64,000 nt of DNA from Sinomonas gamaensis (GCF_005876955.1 NZ_SSCL01000012.1:78105-142104); one strand, 5' to 3'; positions 35,576 through 45,010 are shown, counted from the stretch's first letter. Program-made: numbers and translations. The notes: a model not told the origin generated them from the letters alone.

Positions 35576-35806
35576 GTGATCGGAAGCAAATTCCCAGTCG
35601 GGGCGAGAATCAAGCCTTTCACCATCGGGATCGGCATCGGCGGCACCGGAATCAAGGGCGGGATCGTCAACCCCGAGCACGGGTCCGTTGAACGCGGTCC
35701 CGGTCCCGGCAGCGTTGCAGCGCCTGAGTCGGACCCAAGCCGTTGCACCACACATGGCGCACAGGAACGAAGGGTTGACAGAAAAGCCTGTCTACCTAGA
35801 GTTTGA
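35576..35806 (+). pseudogene. Remnant of a ROK-type glucokinase (polyphosphate glucokinase-like)
   Basis: The first 35 codons read SKFPVGARIKPFTIGIGIGG then TGIKGGIVNPEHG: the ATP/phosphate-binding start of ROK kinases (usually VDIGGTGIKGGIVD). This form with KGGIV is typical of actinobacterial polyphosphate glucokinases. The expected Asp of DIGGT is Gly here. After about residue 40 the reading becomes Pro/Gly/Arg-rich and stops within 77 codons, far short of the usual 250 or more. I read it as a truncated relic next to the alpha-glucoside operon, whose product glucose such a kinase would use. Confidence 0.5.
35775..35802 (+). promoter_or_regulatory. Orphan promoter with overlapping palindrome
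   Basis: TTGACA (35775-35780), 16 bases, TAGAGT (35797-35802) look like a good promoter. Inside it GACAG (35777-35781) and CTGTC (35788-35792) form an inverted repeat like a repressor operator. The ORF that follows (from 35812) is short and unrecognised, so the gene once driven may be gone. Confidence 0.45.
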
Positions 35807-36370
35807 GAGCCATGGTCTCGGAAAAGCTCGCAACGGGGGCGGACTTCTTTCCCGCGTTACCGCTGCTGCGCCCTCTGGCGTTCGCACCGTCTCGCGGCGC
35901 CTCATCCGCCCAGCACGTCTTACCCACCACTCCCCGGCGGGCGGTCAGCACCGCACGTCGGCAGAGCCACGCATCTCTCCAAGAGGCTCGGTCCGGCGCC
36001 TGGGGTATCCAGCACCGAACGCAGTGATCTCGAAGCTCTGATTAACAGGTGGCGGGCTCGCCACTGGAGGTTGGGCCCCGCTACTGGCCCAATTGACGAG
36101 CCCGCACGGCATTCATAGTGCGCGTTCGCGCGGGTGGATGGCCACATTCACTTCCTCAAGTTCGCAGGGCAGGCTCTGGCATCGCTCGTTCTGCCCGTCA
36201 CCCACCAACTCGGCCTTGCGGGGCCAGCATCCTTCGTGGACGACTCGGAATGAACGTACCGGTCCACGGCGCAAGCTCGTACCTGTAGCCGCATTCCCGT
36301 CCGGACCAGATTCCAGCTCGGCGCAGCCGGTCGCGAACTGCTCTTGGCGTGGCCTATCCCGCAGGGCCCC

Positions 36371-37252
36371 CTACCGAGCACTGTGTTCGAGGGCCGGGAG
36401 CACGGCAGGGACGACGGCCGGAACGGGCTTGCGGTCGAGCCGTTTCTGCAGGTGCGTTGCGAGCGCGGTGAGGCTTCCGCTCACAGCCAGGTACACGAGC
36501 GTGATGACGATGTACGTCGGGATCAGCTGGTTGAGGTACGCCGTGAGCAGCTGCGCGCGGTAGAGGAGGTCTGTGTACGCGACGATGTAGCCGAGGGTTG
36601 TGTCCTTCAGAAGGCTCACGAATTGCGTCAGGAGCGACGGCGAGACGTTCCGCGCGGCCTGAGGCAGGATGATGAAGCGCATGGCCTGCCCTCGGCTGAG
36701 GCCAAGGCTCAGGGCCGCCTCCAACTGACCGGAGGGAAGGTTCGTGATTCCGGCGCGGAGGATCTCGGCGAACACCGCGGATGTGGTGAATGTGAGGGGG
36801 ATCGCCATCTTCCAGAGCGTCGGCGCGTTGATGCCGAGCTGGGGAAGGCCGAACAGCATGAGGTAGATCAGCAACAGAACCGGCACCGTCCGCGCGACTT
36901 CGACGTAGAGCGAGCTGATCCAGCGGATCGGCTTGGACCGGCTCATCCGTCCGAAAGCCAGGAACAGGCCGAGGATCCCTCCGAGCACGGCCACGACCGC
37001 AGCGGACTGAAGCGTGCCGAGCAGGCCAGCCCCGAGGTAGATCCAGACGGCTCCCGAAAGGAAAGGGGCCCATTTGGCCGGGTCCAGCTGGCCGTGGGCC
37101 GCGAACTGCGCCGTCCCGGCGATCACGAGCGCGCCGAGAGCCAGCATGCTGACGGCCGAACCGATCTGCATGTTCCGTCTGGTCTTCGGACCGGGCTCGT
37201 CGTAGATCCGGACGATGCTGTTGGCCGCGCGGGCGGTGTTCCTGGTCTTCAT
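36371..37252 (-). CDS. gluD: Amino acid ABC transporter permease, GluD-like
   Basis: A 293-residue HisM-type permease: an N-terminal extension (about 30 residues), about five or six membrane segments, and the EAA-type loop LEAALSLGLSRGQAMRFIIL at about 175. Overlaps the previous permease gene by ATGA. In Corynebacterium the GluC/GluD pair imports glutamate; the preceding asparaginase suggests Glu/Asp family substrate. The last gene of the operon. Confidence 0.88.
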   Translation of the reverse strand: MKTRNTARAANSIVRIYDEPGPKTRRNMQIGSAVSMLALGALVIAGTAQFAAHGQLDPAKWAPFLSGAVWIYLGAGLLGTLQSAAVVAVLGGILGLFLAFGRMSRSKPIRWISSLYVEVARTVPVLLLIYLMLFGLPQLGINAPTLWKMAIPLTFTTSAVFAEILRAGITNLPSGQLEAALSLGLSRGQAMRFIILPQAARNVSPSLLTQFVSLLKDTTLGYIVAYTDLLYRAQLLTAYLNQLIPTYIVITLVYLAVSGSLTALATHLQKRLDRKPVPAVVPAVLPALEHSAR

Positions 37253-37893
37253 CGGACGATCGCCAGCTTCCGTTCGAGGCGGCCCGCGAGCAGGCCGATG
37301 ATGAGGGCAATGCCCATATAGACGAGGCCTCCGGTCGTGTAGAACAGGACCGGCTGCGCGTAGACCAGATTGACCTTGTTCACGTGGGCCGTCAGCTCCA
37401 CGACGCCCACAACGGCTGTGAGCGATGTGTTCAAGGCGAGCGCGATCATGATGTTGCCGAGCGGCTGCACCACGGCGCGGAAGGCCTGCGGGACGATCAC
37501 GAGGCGGAGCGATTGGCTGAAGGTGAGTCCGAGCGCTCGCGCCGCCTCGATCTGTCCTTGGGGCACGGTGTTGACGCCGCTACGGAGGGCCTCCGCGACG
37601 TAGGCCGATTCGTACGTCGTCAGGACGATGATTGCGGTCGGCACGATCGGCAGGATGAATCCCGCCGCCGGGAGCGCGAACACCGCAAGGATCAACAGCG
37701 CCAGCAGAGGGACGTTGATGAAGAACTGCACGTAGACGAAGGCTGCTCCCCGCAGGATGCGCAGAGGACTGATCCGCGCCACGGCCACCAGGGCGCCCAC
37801 AACAATCGATCCCACTCCTGCCGCAAGCAGCATGAGCAGCGTCATGCCGAGGCCGTCGGCCAAGGATCCGAAGTCTTCGAAGAATGCGTTCAT
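37249..37893 (-). CDS. gluC: Amino acid ABC transporter permease, GluC-like
   Basis: A 214-residue permease with about five membrane segments and an EAA loop at about 120-140 (IEAARALGLTFSQSLRLVIV). It starts 34 bases after the binding-protein gene and overlaps the next permease. Length and segment layout match the shorter permease of the GluABCD system. Substrate specificity lies mainly in the binding protein. Confidence 0.88.
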   Translation of the reverse strand: MNAFFEDFGSLADGLGMTLLMLLAAGVGSIVVGALVAVARISPLRILRGAAFVYVQFFINVPLLALLILAVFALPAAGFILPIVPTAIIVLTTYESAYVAEALRSGVNTVPQGQIEAARALGLTFSQSLRLVIVPQAFRAVVQPLGNIMIALALNTSLTAVVGVVELTAHVNKVNLVYAQPVLFYTTGGLVYMGIALIIGLLAGRLERKLAIVR

Positions 37894-37927
37894 CTGGTCA
37901 CTCCGCTGGCGCTGTCGGCGTGTTCGG

Positions 37928-38872
37928 TCAGGATCCGGGGACGGACCCGATGGACGGCGGGGTGGGCATGGGCGTGTCTCCGACCGAGCCGAGGCTGTTC
38001 TTCCAGACTTGGCCCCACAGGCCCTGCTTCTCGATTGTGGTCAGCCAAGTGTTGACGAAGCTCTTGAACGCGGCGTCGCCGTGCTTCAGGCCGATTCCGT
38101 ACGGCTCGGTCGTGAACGGCCCGCCAACGACCTTGATGTCCTTGTTCTTGGATGACTGGCTCGCGAGCAGGACGTAGTCCTGGACGTAGGCGTCGCCGCG
38201 GCCCTGCGTGAGTGCCTGGACACCCTCGGGCGTGGTCGCGAACGGCATGAGCTTGGCGCTCGGCTGCTTCTGGGGCACCTCGGAGACCGACGGCGTTCCG
38301 GTCTGGACGATGACGTTCTTGCCGGCCAAGTCGTCGATCCCCTTGATGGCCGTGTTGTCGGACTTGACCGCAACGGCGAGCCCCGACATGAAGTACGGAC
38401 CAGCGAAGGCGATCTGCTCGGCGCGCTTTGTGGTAATGGTGTACGTCGAGAAGACCACGTCCACCGTGCCGTTCGACAGGAGTGCCTCTCGGCTCTCGGA
38501 GGCGGAAGGGACCCACTCGACGGTCGGTTTGCCGAGGATGTAGATCGCCAGGAGCTTCGCGAGGTCGGCATCGAAGCCGTTGACGTTCTGCGGGTTGGCG
38601 GGGTCCTGCTGCGACACGAGCGGGGCATCGAGCGCGGTCGCGACCACGAGCTTTCCCCGCTTCTTGATGGTGTCCATCGTCGAGCCGGAGACGATGAGGC
38701 TCGGATCAGCAACGGGTGCGCTCTTGAAGACCGCATCGTTCGCCGCGTTCGACGTCGACGAAGCACCGGGCAGGGCCACGGAGTCGGCCGAGCAGGCAGT
38801 CAGGGCGGCGGAGAGTCCGGTCACGACGGCAACGGCGAGAACCGACCGACGGGTGAGGGGGGTGGTGAACAT
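37928..38872 (-). CDS. gluB: Amino acid-binding lipoprotein, GluB-like
   Basis: About 314 residues, family 3 solute-binding protein. Signal peptide with twin Arg (TRRSVLAVAVVTG) and lipobox LTAC, giving an N-terminal Cys at about residue 27. The ligand-binding domain has FDADLAKLLAIYILG and GTPSVSEVPQK, typical of polar amino acid-binding proteins. ATG 38872 is preferred over GTG 38878 because AAAGG lies five bases before it. It delivers Glu, Asp or Asn to the permeases. Confidence 0.87.
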   Translation of the reverse strand: MFTTPLTRRSVLAVAVVTGLSAALTACSADSVALPGASSTSNAANDAVFKSAPVADPSLIVSGSTMDTIKKRGKLVVATALDAPLVSQQDPANPQNVNGFDADLAKLLAIYILGKPTVEWVPSASESREALLSNGTVDVVFSTYTITTKRAEQIAFAGPYFMSGLAVAVKSDNTAIKGIDDLAGKNVIVQTGTPSVSEVPQKQPSAKLMPFATTPEGVQALTQGRGDAYVQDYVLLASQSSKNKDIKVVGGPFTTEPYGIGLKHGDAAFKSFVNTWLTTIEKQGLWGQVWKNSLGSVGDTPMPTPPSIGSVPGS

Positions 38873-38923
38873 GGTCACCTTTCGGGTTGGGCGGGAAGAG
38901 GATGTAAACAGGGGGATGAACGG

Positions 38924-39664
38924 CTAGTGCGTGAGGACCGACGCGAGGAAGGATCGCGCGCGGTCCGTCTGTGGGGCATCGAAGAAGGTCTCAGGCGCTC
39001 CCTCTTCGACGATCTGGCCGTGGTCCATGAAGACCACGCGGTCTGCGGCGCGGCGCGCGAAGCCCATCTCGTGGGTGACGACCACCATGGTCATCCCCTC
39101 GGCGGCGAGGCTGGTCATCACGCCGAGCACTTCATTGACCATTTCCGGGTCGAGCGCGGAAGTGGGCTCGTCGAAGAGCATGACCTTCGGGTGCATGGCT
39201 AGGGCACGGGCGATGGCCGCCCGCTGCTGCTGCCCGCCCGAGAGCTCGGCCGGACGGCTGTGCGCCTTGTTGGCGATGCCGACGCGCTCCAGGAGCTGCA
39301 TGGCCTCCTCCTCGGCCTGCTTCCGCTCGATCCCGCGGACCTTCGTGGGCGCAAGCGTGAGGTTGTCGAGAATGGTCCGATGGGCGAACAGGTTGAAGGA
39401 CTGGAAGACCATGCCGACGTCGGCACGGAGCTTCGCGAGCTCGTTCCCCTCCGCAGGCACTTCCTGGCCGTCGATGCGGATCTCTCCCGAGTGGATGGGC
39501 TCGAGGCGATTGATGGTCCGGCACAGCGTGGACTTCCCGGAGCCCGAGGGTCCGACGACCACGATGACTTCCCCCGGAAGCACCGTGAGGTTGATGTCGC
39601 GGAGTACGTGCAGCTCTCCGAAATGCTTGTTGACCGAGCGCAGCGAGACGCGAGGGATGGTCAT
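38924..39664 (-). CDS. gluA: Amino acid ABC transporter ATPase, GluA-like
   Basis: A 246-residue ABC ATPase of the polar amino acid class: Walker [10 protein letters not shown] (38-46), Q-loop VFQSFNLF, signature LSGGQQQR (141-148) and Walker B VMLFDEP (161-167). The ATG overlaps the stop of the RpiR gene by ATGA. Powers the permease pair downstream. All catalytic motifs are intact. Confidence 0.92.
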   Translation of the reverse strand: MTIPRVSLRSVNKHFGELHVLRDINLTVLPGEVIVVVGPSGSGKSTLCRTINRLEPIHSGEIRIDGQEVPAEGNELAKLRADVGMVFQSFNLFAHRTILDNLTLAPTKVRGIERKQAEEEAMQLLERVGIANKAHSRPAELSGGQQQRAAIARALAMHPKVMLFDEPTSALDPEMVNEVLGVMTSLAAEGMTMVVVTHEMGFARRAADRVVFMDHGQIVEEGAPETFFDAPQTDRARSFLASVLTH

Positions 39665-40548
39665 GATGCCTCCTGGGAAGGGGATGCGGGCTCCTCCGGT
39701 TCCGGATGCGGAGTGCGCTCGAGGTAGGAACGGTCCTCCCAGAGCTTCATTCGGTCGATCCCCCTCTGGCCCGCAGCGCGAAGGACCGCTTCCACTAGCA
39801 CTTCGACGAGGACCATGAGGGCTGCAAACGAATCGAATGGAATCCCGCCGACGGGGACCGCGAGCACCACGTCGGCCTTGTCGGCGATGGGTGAAAGCTC
39901 TTCGTCCGTGATCACCACGAGTGACGCGCCCTCGCGTTTGGCCAGGGCAGCGACCTGGGCGGCTTGGAGCTGGTAGCGCCGCAGGTCGAAGAGCACCACC
40001 ACGGTATTCCGCCTTGCTCCGTAGAACTTGCCGACGTTGTAGCCCAAGGGGTCCGGGAGGAAGTCGACGTTGGGGATGATCTGGTCGAGCTGCCGCGCGA
40101 GGATCTCCGCCAGGAAGCGCGAGTAGTAGCCGCCCGAGATGAGGACGGCCTTGGGCTCGCTCGCGAGGAGCTGCGCGGCCCGCTCGATTTCAGAGCCCGA
40201 CACGGTTGAACCGAGCCGGTCGATGAGGTCGCGACGTTCCGCGAGGGAACGGCCGACGTCGGTGCGCTCTTCGCGGGGCACCTCGCTTTCCGCGCGGTGC
40301 ACCGGGGCCTTCAGATCGTGCATGATCTCGTCGCGGAGGTGCTTCTGGAAGTCCGCGTAGCTGCCGAGGCCAAGCCTGGCGACGAGACGGAGCACGGTCG
40401 GCGCACTGGTCCCGGCGGCCCTCGCGAGCTGCCCGGCGCTCCCGAGCCCGCTGCTCGGGTAGTCGGCGAGCAGGGCGCGCGCGACTTTCCGCTCGGAAGG
40501 AGACAGCTCCTCCATGCGGTCGAAGATCTCCTTCTTGATCCGGATCAT
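39661..40548 (-). CDS. MurR/RpiR family transcriptional regulator
   Basis: A 295-residue RpiR-type protein: N-terminal HTH (about residues 1-77; [27 protein letters not shown]) and a SIS domain (about 130-260; [22 protein letters not shown] is the sugar-phosphate-binding start). It lies between the asparaginase and transporter genes and is likely to control this operon, including itself. RpiR proteins usually bind phosphorylated sugars; here a different effector may be used. Confidence 0.88.
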   Translation of the reverse strand: MIRIKKEIFDRMEELSPSERKVARALLADYPSSGLGSAGQLARAAGTSAPTVLRLVARLGLGSYADFQKHLRDEIMHDLKAPVHRAESEVPREERTDVGRSLAERRDLIDRLGSTVSGSEIERAAQLLASEPKAVLISGGYYSRFLAEILARQLDQIIPNVDFLPDPLGYNVGKFYGARRNTVVVLFDLRRYQLQAAQVAALAKREGASLVVITDEELSPIADKADVVLAVPVGGIPFDSFAALMVLVEVLVEAVLRAAGQRGIDRMKLWEDRSYLERTPHPEPEEPASPSQEAS

Positions 40549-40555
40549 GGTGGCC

Positions 40556-41470
40556 TCAGGTGAGCGTGACGATCGCGCCGTCGCGCTCGTACGCGGCGAA
40601 CATCGAGGTTGAGTTGTGGGCTACGACGACGGCGCCGTCGGCACCGACGGCGATCACGCCGCCGTCGGCCGCGCGCGGGTCCAGCTCGTCGACGATGGTG
40701 CCGCGGACAGCCTCGGCCAGCGATGCGCCGCCGTATCGGAGGCGGGCGTATATCTCGTGTGAGATGACGCCTTCCATGAATGCCTCCCCGATGCCGGTGC
40801 AGGAGACGGCTACGATGCCGTCGCGGGCATAGTTGCCGGCCCCGATGATCGGGGTGTCGCCGATGCGGCCCTCGTGCTGGCCCACGATCCCGCCGGTCGA
40901 GGTCGCCGCGGCGAGGTGCCCGGCCGTGTCGCGCGCCACGGCGCCCACGGTTCCGTGGCAGGTCGGCTCGAGCCGCCCGGCGAGCACGGTTTCAAGTTGG
41001 CGCCGTCGCGCGTCTGTGACGAAGTATTCTGCGTCGACGACCTGAAGGCCCCACTCCGCGATGAGCTCGGGCGAGGGCGCCACGAGCAGGACGTGAGGGG
41101 TGTTCTCCATGACCTGTCGCGCCGCGAAGATGGGATTCTTGGCTCGGCGAACGGCGGCGACGGCGCCCGCCCTGCCGGTTCCGGACATGATCGACGCATC
41201 AAGCTCGGCCTCGCCCTGGGCATTCAGAGCGGCCCCGCGCCCGGCGTTGAACAGCGGCGAATCCTCGAGCTGCTCAACCGCCGCGCAGACGGCGTCCAAC
41301 GCCGAGCCCTGCGCGTCGAGGACGGCGCGCCCCGCACGGTACGCGAGTTCGAGTCCCGCCGCATACTCCCTGTGCTCGTCAGGGGTGAGCTCGGCAGTGC
41401 GTCCGCCCGCTCCCCCGTGCAGAACAAGTGCTGTTCCGTTGGCAGAGGGAGTGATGTCGATGACATGCAT
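40556..41470 (-). CDS. Isoaspartyl peptidase / L-asparaginase (Ntn-hydrolase, plant type)
   Basis: A 304-residue Ntn-hydrolase of the asparaginase_2 family. LVLHGGAGG near the N-terminus, FNAGRGAALNAQGEAELDASIM, and the self-cleavage and nucleophile site HGTVGAVA with Thr174. The precursor is expected to cut before Thr174 into alpha and beta chains. It hydrolyses L-asparagine or isoaspartyl dipeptides to aspartate. The transporter downstream probably imports the substrate or product, so the operon looks like asparagine/isoaspartyl-peptide use. Confidence 0.9.
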   Translation of the reverse strand: MHVIDITPSANGTALVLHGGAGGRTAELTPDEHREYAAGLELAYRAGRAVLDAQGSALDAVCAAVEQLEDSPLFNAGRGAALNAQGEAELDASIMSGTGRAGAVAAVRRAKNPIFAARQVMENTPHVLLVAPSPELIAEWGLQVVDAEYFVTDARRRQLETVLAGRLEPTCHGTVGAVARDTAGHLAAATSTGGIVGQHEGRIGDTPIIGAGNYARDGIVAVSCTGIGEAFMEGVISHEIYARLRYGGASLAEAVRGTIVDELDPRAADGGVIAVGADGAVVVAHNSTSMFAAYERDGAIVTLT

Positions 41471-41517
41471 GTGTTCATGGCCTCTCGCGTTGTGATGCGT
41501 CTCACGCTAGACGCAAT

Positions 41518-41555
41518 CATTACGAGAAGCAAGGAACTTTCGACTTTTCGTAACG
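41518..41555. promoter_or_regulatory. Imperfect palindrome upstream of the asparaginase operon
   Basis: CATTACGAGAAG (41518-41529) and CTTTTCGTAACG (41544-41555) are inverted with 10 of 12 matching positions and a 14-base spacer. It lies about 50 bases before the asparaginase start, in the leftward operon's control region and is much richer in A/T than the genome. A good candidate for the RpiR operator. Confidence 0.5.
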
Positions 41556-41705
41556 AATGCTTCGGCAGGAGGGGCGCGTCCCGCCCTTGCATGCAATCGG
41601 CCTCAGCATGGGGCGCGATTCATCTGGGGTCCATGTGCGGTTCACCAGGTCCGTCTAGCCTCTGAAGCTCATCGTGGCCAAACCCATCGGAAGGTCCAAT
41701 TCCCC

Positions 41706-42710
41706 ATGAGCGCAATCCGAGCTCGCACCCTCCTCGCCGCCGGCATCGCCATCCTGATCGCCGGCTCCGCAGGGACCGTAGTCGCAGCCCAGGCAGCTCC
41801 CCCAGCCCCTGCCGCCGACCACCACGAGGTCAGCACGACCCTCGCCGACGACTTCGGCGCCGTCGACCGCAACACCAACTGGCAGCTCACGAGCAAGCTC
41901 AAGCTGAACTACCCCACCTACCACACCGAGGGCCTCGCCTTCACCGCCGACCACATCTTCCTCTCGGCGGTGCAGATCATCGAGCCGACCCAGAAGTACC
42001 CGACGCCGCAGGGCGGCTACGACCGCACCCCAGGCAAGGGCATCGGGCACCTCTTCGTCATGGACAAGGCCGGGAACCTCCAGAAGGACATCACCCTCGG
42101 CGAGGGCGACATGTACCACCCCGGCGGGATCGACTTCGACGGCACCAACGTCTGGGTCCCCGTCGCCCAGTACCGGCCCAACAGCAGCGCCATCATCTAC
42201 CGCGTCGACGCGAACACCCTCGACGTGAACAAGCAGTTCGAGGTCGCCGACCACTTCGGCGGCATCGTCATGGACAAGCAGACCGGCCACCTCGTCGGCA
42301 ACACCTGGGGATCGCGCCGCTTCGCCGAATGGGACCTCCAGGGCAAGCAGCTGGCCAGCTGGGAGAACCCCAACTACTTCATCGACTACCAGGACTGCCA
42401 GTACGTGCCCAACTCCAAGATGCTCTGCGGCGGCGTCACCAACCTGCCCCAAACCCCGGCCGCCGGCGGCGCAAACAGCACCTACGAGCTTGGCGGAATG
42501 GCGATGATCGACCTCAACAGCCACGAGGTCACCCGCGACGTGCCCTTCCAGAAATGGTCCACCGCCGGGCACGTCGCCACCCGCAACCCCTTCAAGATGA
42601 CAGCTGACGGCGACCACCTCACCCTGAAGGTCGCCCCCGACAACGGTGACGAGGGCAACGGCACCGAGATCCTCACCTACGAGGCCACGGTCGCGCTGCC
42701 GACGCACTGA
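41706..42710 (+). CDS. Secreted DUF6454 protein
   Basis: A 334-residue protein with a Sec-type signal peptide (about residues 1-35; a long AGIAILIAGSAGTVVAAQAA core and a Pro/Ala-rich linker). The mature part has repeated strands with Gly/Asp turns (GHLFVMDKAGNL, GGIDFDGTNVWVP, GGIVMDKQTGHL), suggesting a beta-propeller as in DUF6454. An Ala-rich linker suggests export outside the membrane. Function unknown. It stands alone downstream of a 235-base spacer. Confidence 0.75.
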   Translation: MSAIRARTLLAAGIAILIAGSAGTVVAAQAAPPAPAADHHEVSTTLADDFGAVDRNTNWQLTSKLKLNYPTYHTEGLAFTADHIFLSAVQIIEPTQKYPTPQGGYDRTPGKGIGHLFVMDKAGNLQKDITLGEGDMYHPGGIDFDGTNVWVPVAQYRPNSSAIIYRVDANTLDVNKQFEVADHFGGIVMDKQTGHLVGNTWGSRRFAEWDLQGKQLASWENPNYFIDYQDCQYVPNSKMLCGGVTNLPQTPAAGGANSTYELGGMAMIDLNSHEVTRDVPFQKWSTAGHVATRNPFKMTADGDHLTLKVAPDNGDEGNGTEILTYEATVALPTH

Positions 42711-42900
42711 GCGTGCCACCCGCGCCGGTCGAGAAGGAAGGTACTCTCGATCCTCTTTCTGGATGGGCGCATTCCGCCGGGCCGTAGTGCCCTAGCCCAA
42801 GCCGTTCTTGGGGATGACTCTGGAGGGGTTGAGGGGGCCAAACAAGACCAGTACTGCGAGGCCAGGCACAGCGCCGCGCAGCGGATCCGAGGAGTGAAAG

Positions 42901-43509
42901 ATGTCCGAGATGCTCAACGAGCAGAAGATGCTCCGGCGCTTGGGGGCGGTGCTGGTGATACGCGGGATCCTCGCGGTGCTATTCGGGGTCCTGGTGATCG
43001 TCTGGCCAGCCGTGACGGTCCTGGCGATCGTGTTCCTCTTCGGCTTCTACGCCCTCGTGGATGGCGGGGCGAATCTCTACGACTACTTCTCCCACCGGCC
43101 CCGCCCCTCGGGGTGGACTCTGGCCGGGGGGATCGTCTCCGTCCTGGCCGGCATCGTCGCGTTCGCTTGGCCTGGGATCACGGCGCTGTGGCTTGCCCTC
43201 CTGATCGGTGCTTGGGCGTTCGTCCTGGGCGTCACGCAGATCGCCGTCTCCGTCCAGGCGAGGAAGGCGATCAGGTCCTGGTGGGCGTGGCTGGCAGCCG
43301 GCATCGCGCTGGCGCTCTTCGGCCTCTACGTCTTCTTCTTCCCGGGCGCAGGCATCCTCGGGCTGCTGGGGGTGGTCGCAGCGTTCTCCTTCGCGACCGG
43401 GATCCTGCTGCTCGCATCCGGCTTCCAGCTGCTGCGCGTTTCCGGCTGGGCCCAGGGCCGCAGGCCAGGGTCCGGGAGCGCCGCCTTCGGCGGCGGCGCC
43501 GGAGCCTGA
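42901..43509 (+). CDS. HdeD family acid-resistance-like membrane protein (DUF308)
   Basis: A 202-residue HdeD-like protein with about six short membrane segments in three repeated pairs, each starting with an aromatic/Arg-rich turn. The family is linked in enterobacteria to acid resistance at high cell density; in actinobacteria its function is not known. GAGGAG precedes ATG by about seven bases. Confidence 0.82.
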   Translation: MSEMLNEQKMLRRLGAVLVIRGILAVLFGVLVIVWPAVTVLAIVFLFGFYALVDGGANLYDYFSHRPRPSGWTLAGGIVSVLAGIVAFAWPGITALWLALLIGAWAFVLGVTQIAVSVQARKAIRSWWAWLAAGIALALFGLYVFFFPGAGILGLLGVVAAFSFATGILLLASGFQLLRVSGWAQGRRPGSGSAAFGGGAGA

Positions 43510-43645
43510 GCCCAGCTCCCCCCGAGTTCACATCTCGGAGAGGGCTTCGGGCTCGGGGACTCGCCACGCCAGACCGGGCTCCGATGAGCTCCTTCGTTTC
43601 CCTATCCAGCTCTGGTCATGCCGAGCCAAGGTAGTTGGAGGATGC

Positions 43646-43834
43646 GTGGACAAGGACGCAGCACCGCTCCGCGTTCCGCCGTTTGAGGGTCAGCTCGCGG
43701 GTCGGATGGAGGCTGGGCCGATGTTCGTCCCGGTCTGGGCGCGAGCTTGGTTCGTGCGAGTGCCGGGCCGGGAGCTATTGCGGTGGACGCGCCGGCTCCC
43801 GGCGCATGCCAAGGCGGGCGGTGCCCCACGGTGA
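43646..43834 (+). CDS. Small hypothetical protein coupled to the lipid kinase
   Basis: A 62-residue ORF with GTG start after GGAGG (43637-43641). It begins MDKDAAPLRVPPFEGQLAGR and ends with an Arg/Gly-rich tail. Its TGA is within the GTG of the lipid kinase (GTGA), which suggests that translation of this ORF feeds the kinase. Pro/Arg-rich; no family recognised. Composition allows a chance frame, but the coupling makes it worth listing. Confidence 0.45.
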   Translation: MDKDAAPLRVPPFEGQLAGRMEAGPMFVPVWARAWFVRVPGRELLRWTRRLPAHAKAGGAPR

Positions 43835-44970
43835 TACTCCGGACCAAGTCCGACGCCAATGGGAGCGGAGCCCTCGCGCTGGCCCTCGCCCTCGTGGGCG
43901 GCGCGGCCGCGCGCGTAATCGGCCGCTTGCGGCGATGGGTGTCACCCGGCCACCCCGTTGCCCCGGCAGCCCATGGGGTGTTGATCGTGAACCCCCGCAG
44001 CGGCGACGGCAAGGCGGAGCGCGCCGGCCTGGTCCGGGAATGCCGGGCGCGCGGCATCGAGGCTCTCCTCCTAGAACCCGGACAGGACCTGACCAAGATG
44101 GCGGAGGCCGCAGTGGCAAGCGGCGCGGACGTGATCGGCATGGCCGGCGGGGACGGCTCACTCGGGCTGGTCGCCGATGTGGCCGCCCGGCACGGTCTGG
44201 CCATGGTCGTCGTGCCCGCCGGCACCCGAAACCACTTGGCCATGGACCTCGGCCTCGACCGCGGCGACGTGCTCGGGGCGCTGGATGCGTTCGGAGAGGC
44301 GGTGGAGCGGTCCATCGATCTGGGGGAGGTCAACGGGCGGGTGTTCGTGAACAACGTCTCGCTCGGGCTGTACGCGCAGATCATCCGCTCGCCCGAATAC
44401 CGAACCGCCAAGGCCGACACCACTCTGAGCATGCTCCCTGGCCTGCTCGGGCCCGGGAGCCGGCCCTTCGACCTGCGATTCGCCGGGCCGGGGGGCGAGC
44501 TGCACAACGGCGCCCACGTCGTCCAGATCTCGAACAACCCCTACGGCCGCACCCCGGCCACGCTCATCAGGCGGCCGCGACTCGACGGCGGCCGCCTCGG
44601 GGTGATCGCCCTCAGGCTCCCTGAGGATCCGGCGGCAGCTCGGCGGCTGGTGATCGATGCGGCCGGGCACCCTGAGAGGATCCCCGGCTCCCTTGCCTGG
44701 GAGACGACGGTGTTCGAGGTGGATTCGGGTCGGCCGATCGAGGCGGGTATCGACGGCGAGGCGCTCGACCTGGCGGCCCCACTGCGGTTCGCCATCCGGC
44801 CGGGCGCGCTGCGGATTCGCCTTCCCGCGAGAGCGGTCCGGATCTCGCCGGTCGCCCGCGCGCTCCAGAACCTGCGGAACCTGCTGCGTAAGGGGCCCGG
44901 CCGCAGGAAGCTACCGTGGCCGTGCGTGGGGATCAGGGGTACGGAATCCGACAGGATCTTCGACGGATGA
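43831..44970 (+). CDS. Diacylglycerol kinase-like lipid kinase
   Basis: A 379-residue protein of the DAGK catalytic family: NPRSGDGKAER (about 52-62) for the first phosphate-binding element, GGDGSLGLVADVAARHG (about 108-124) for the signature GGDGT-type loop, PAGTRNHLAMDLG for the adenine/phosphate contact, and a DGEALDL late motif. A short hydrophobic stretch at residues 10-30 could be a membrane anchor. The family phosphorylates diacylglycerol, sphingosine or related lipids. Start GTG 43831 is chosen because it is coupled to the 62-residue ORF; the longer frame is open to 43747. Confidence 0.8.
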   Translation: MILRTKSDANGSGALALALALVGGAAARVIGRLRRWVSPGHPVAPAAHGVLIVNPRSGDGKAERAGLVRECRARGIEALLLEPGQDLTKMAEAAVASGADVIGMAGGDGSLGLVADVAARHGLAMVVVPAGTRNHLAMDLGLDRGDVLGALDAFGEAVERSIDLGEVNGRVFVNNVSLGLYAQIIRSPEYRTAKADTTLSMLPGLLGPGSRPFDLRFAGPGGELHNGAHVVQISNNPYGRTPATLIRRPRLDGGRLGVIALRLPEDPAAARRLVIDAAGHPERIPGSLAWETTVFEVDSGRPIEAGIDGEALDLAAPLRFAIRPGALRIRLPARAVRISPVARALQNLRNLLRKGPGRRKLPWPCVGIRGTESDRIFDG

Positions 44971-45010
44971 ACCAGAAATCCTGCCCGGAGCCTTCTTCGA
45001 ATGAGAGGTT

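Larger units (their letters stand above)
35561..36370. other. Decayed region between two operons
   Basis: About 810 bases with no intact gene. It holds a ROK-kinase fragment (35576-35806), an orphan promoter-operator (35775-35802), a 74-codon frame at about 35803-36027 that resembles nothing, and several hundred bases of mixed sequence up to the amino acid transporter operon that ends here. Base use is less biased than in the flanking genes, suggesting degradation. Confidence 0.5.
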
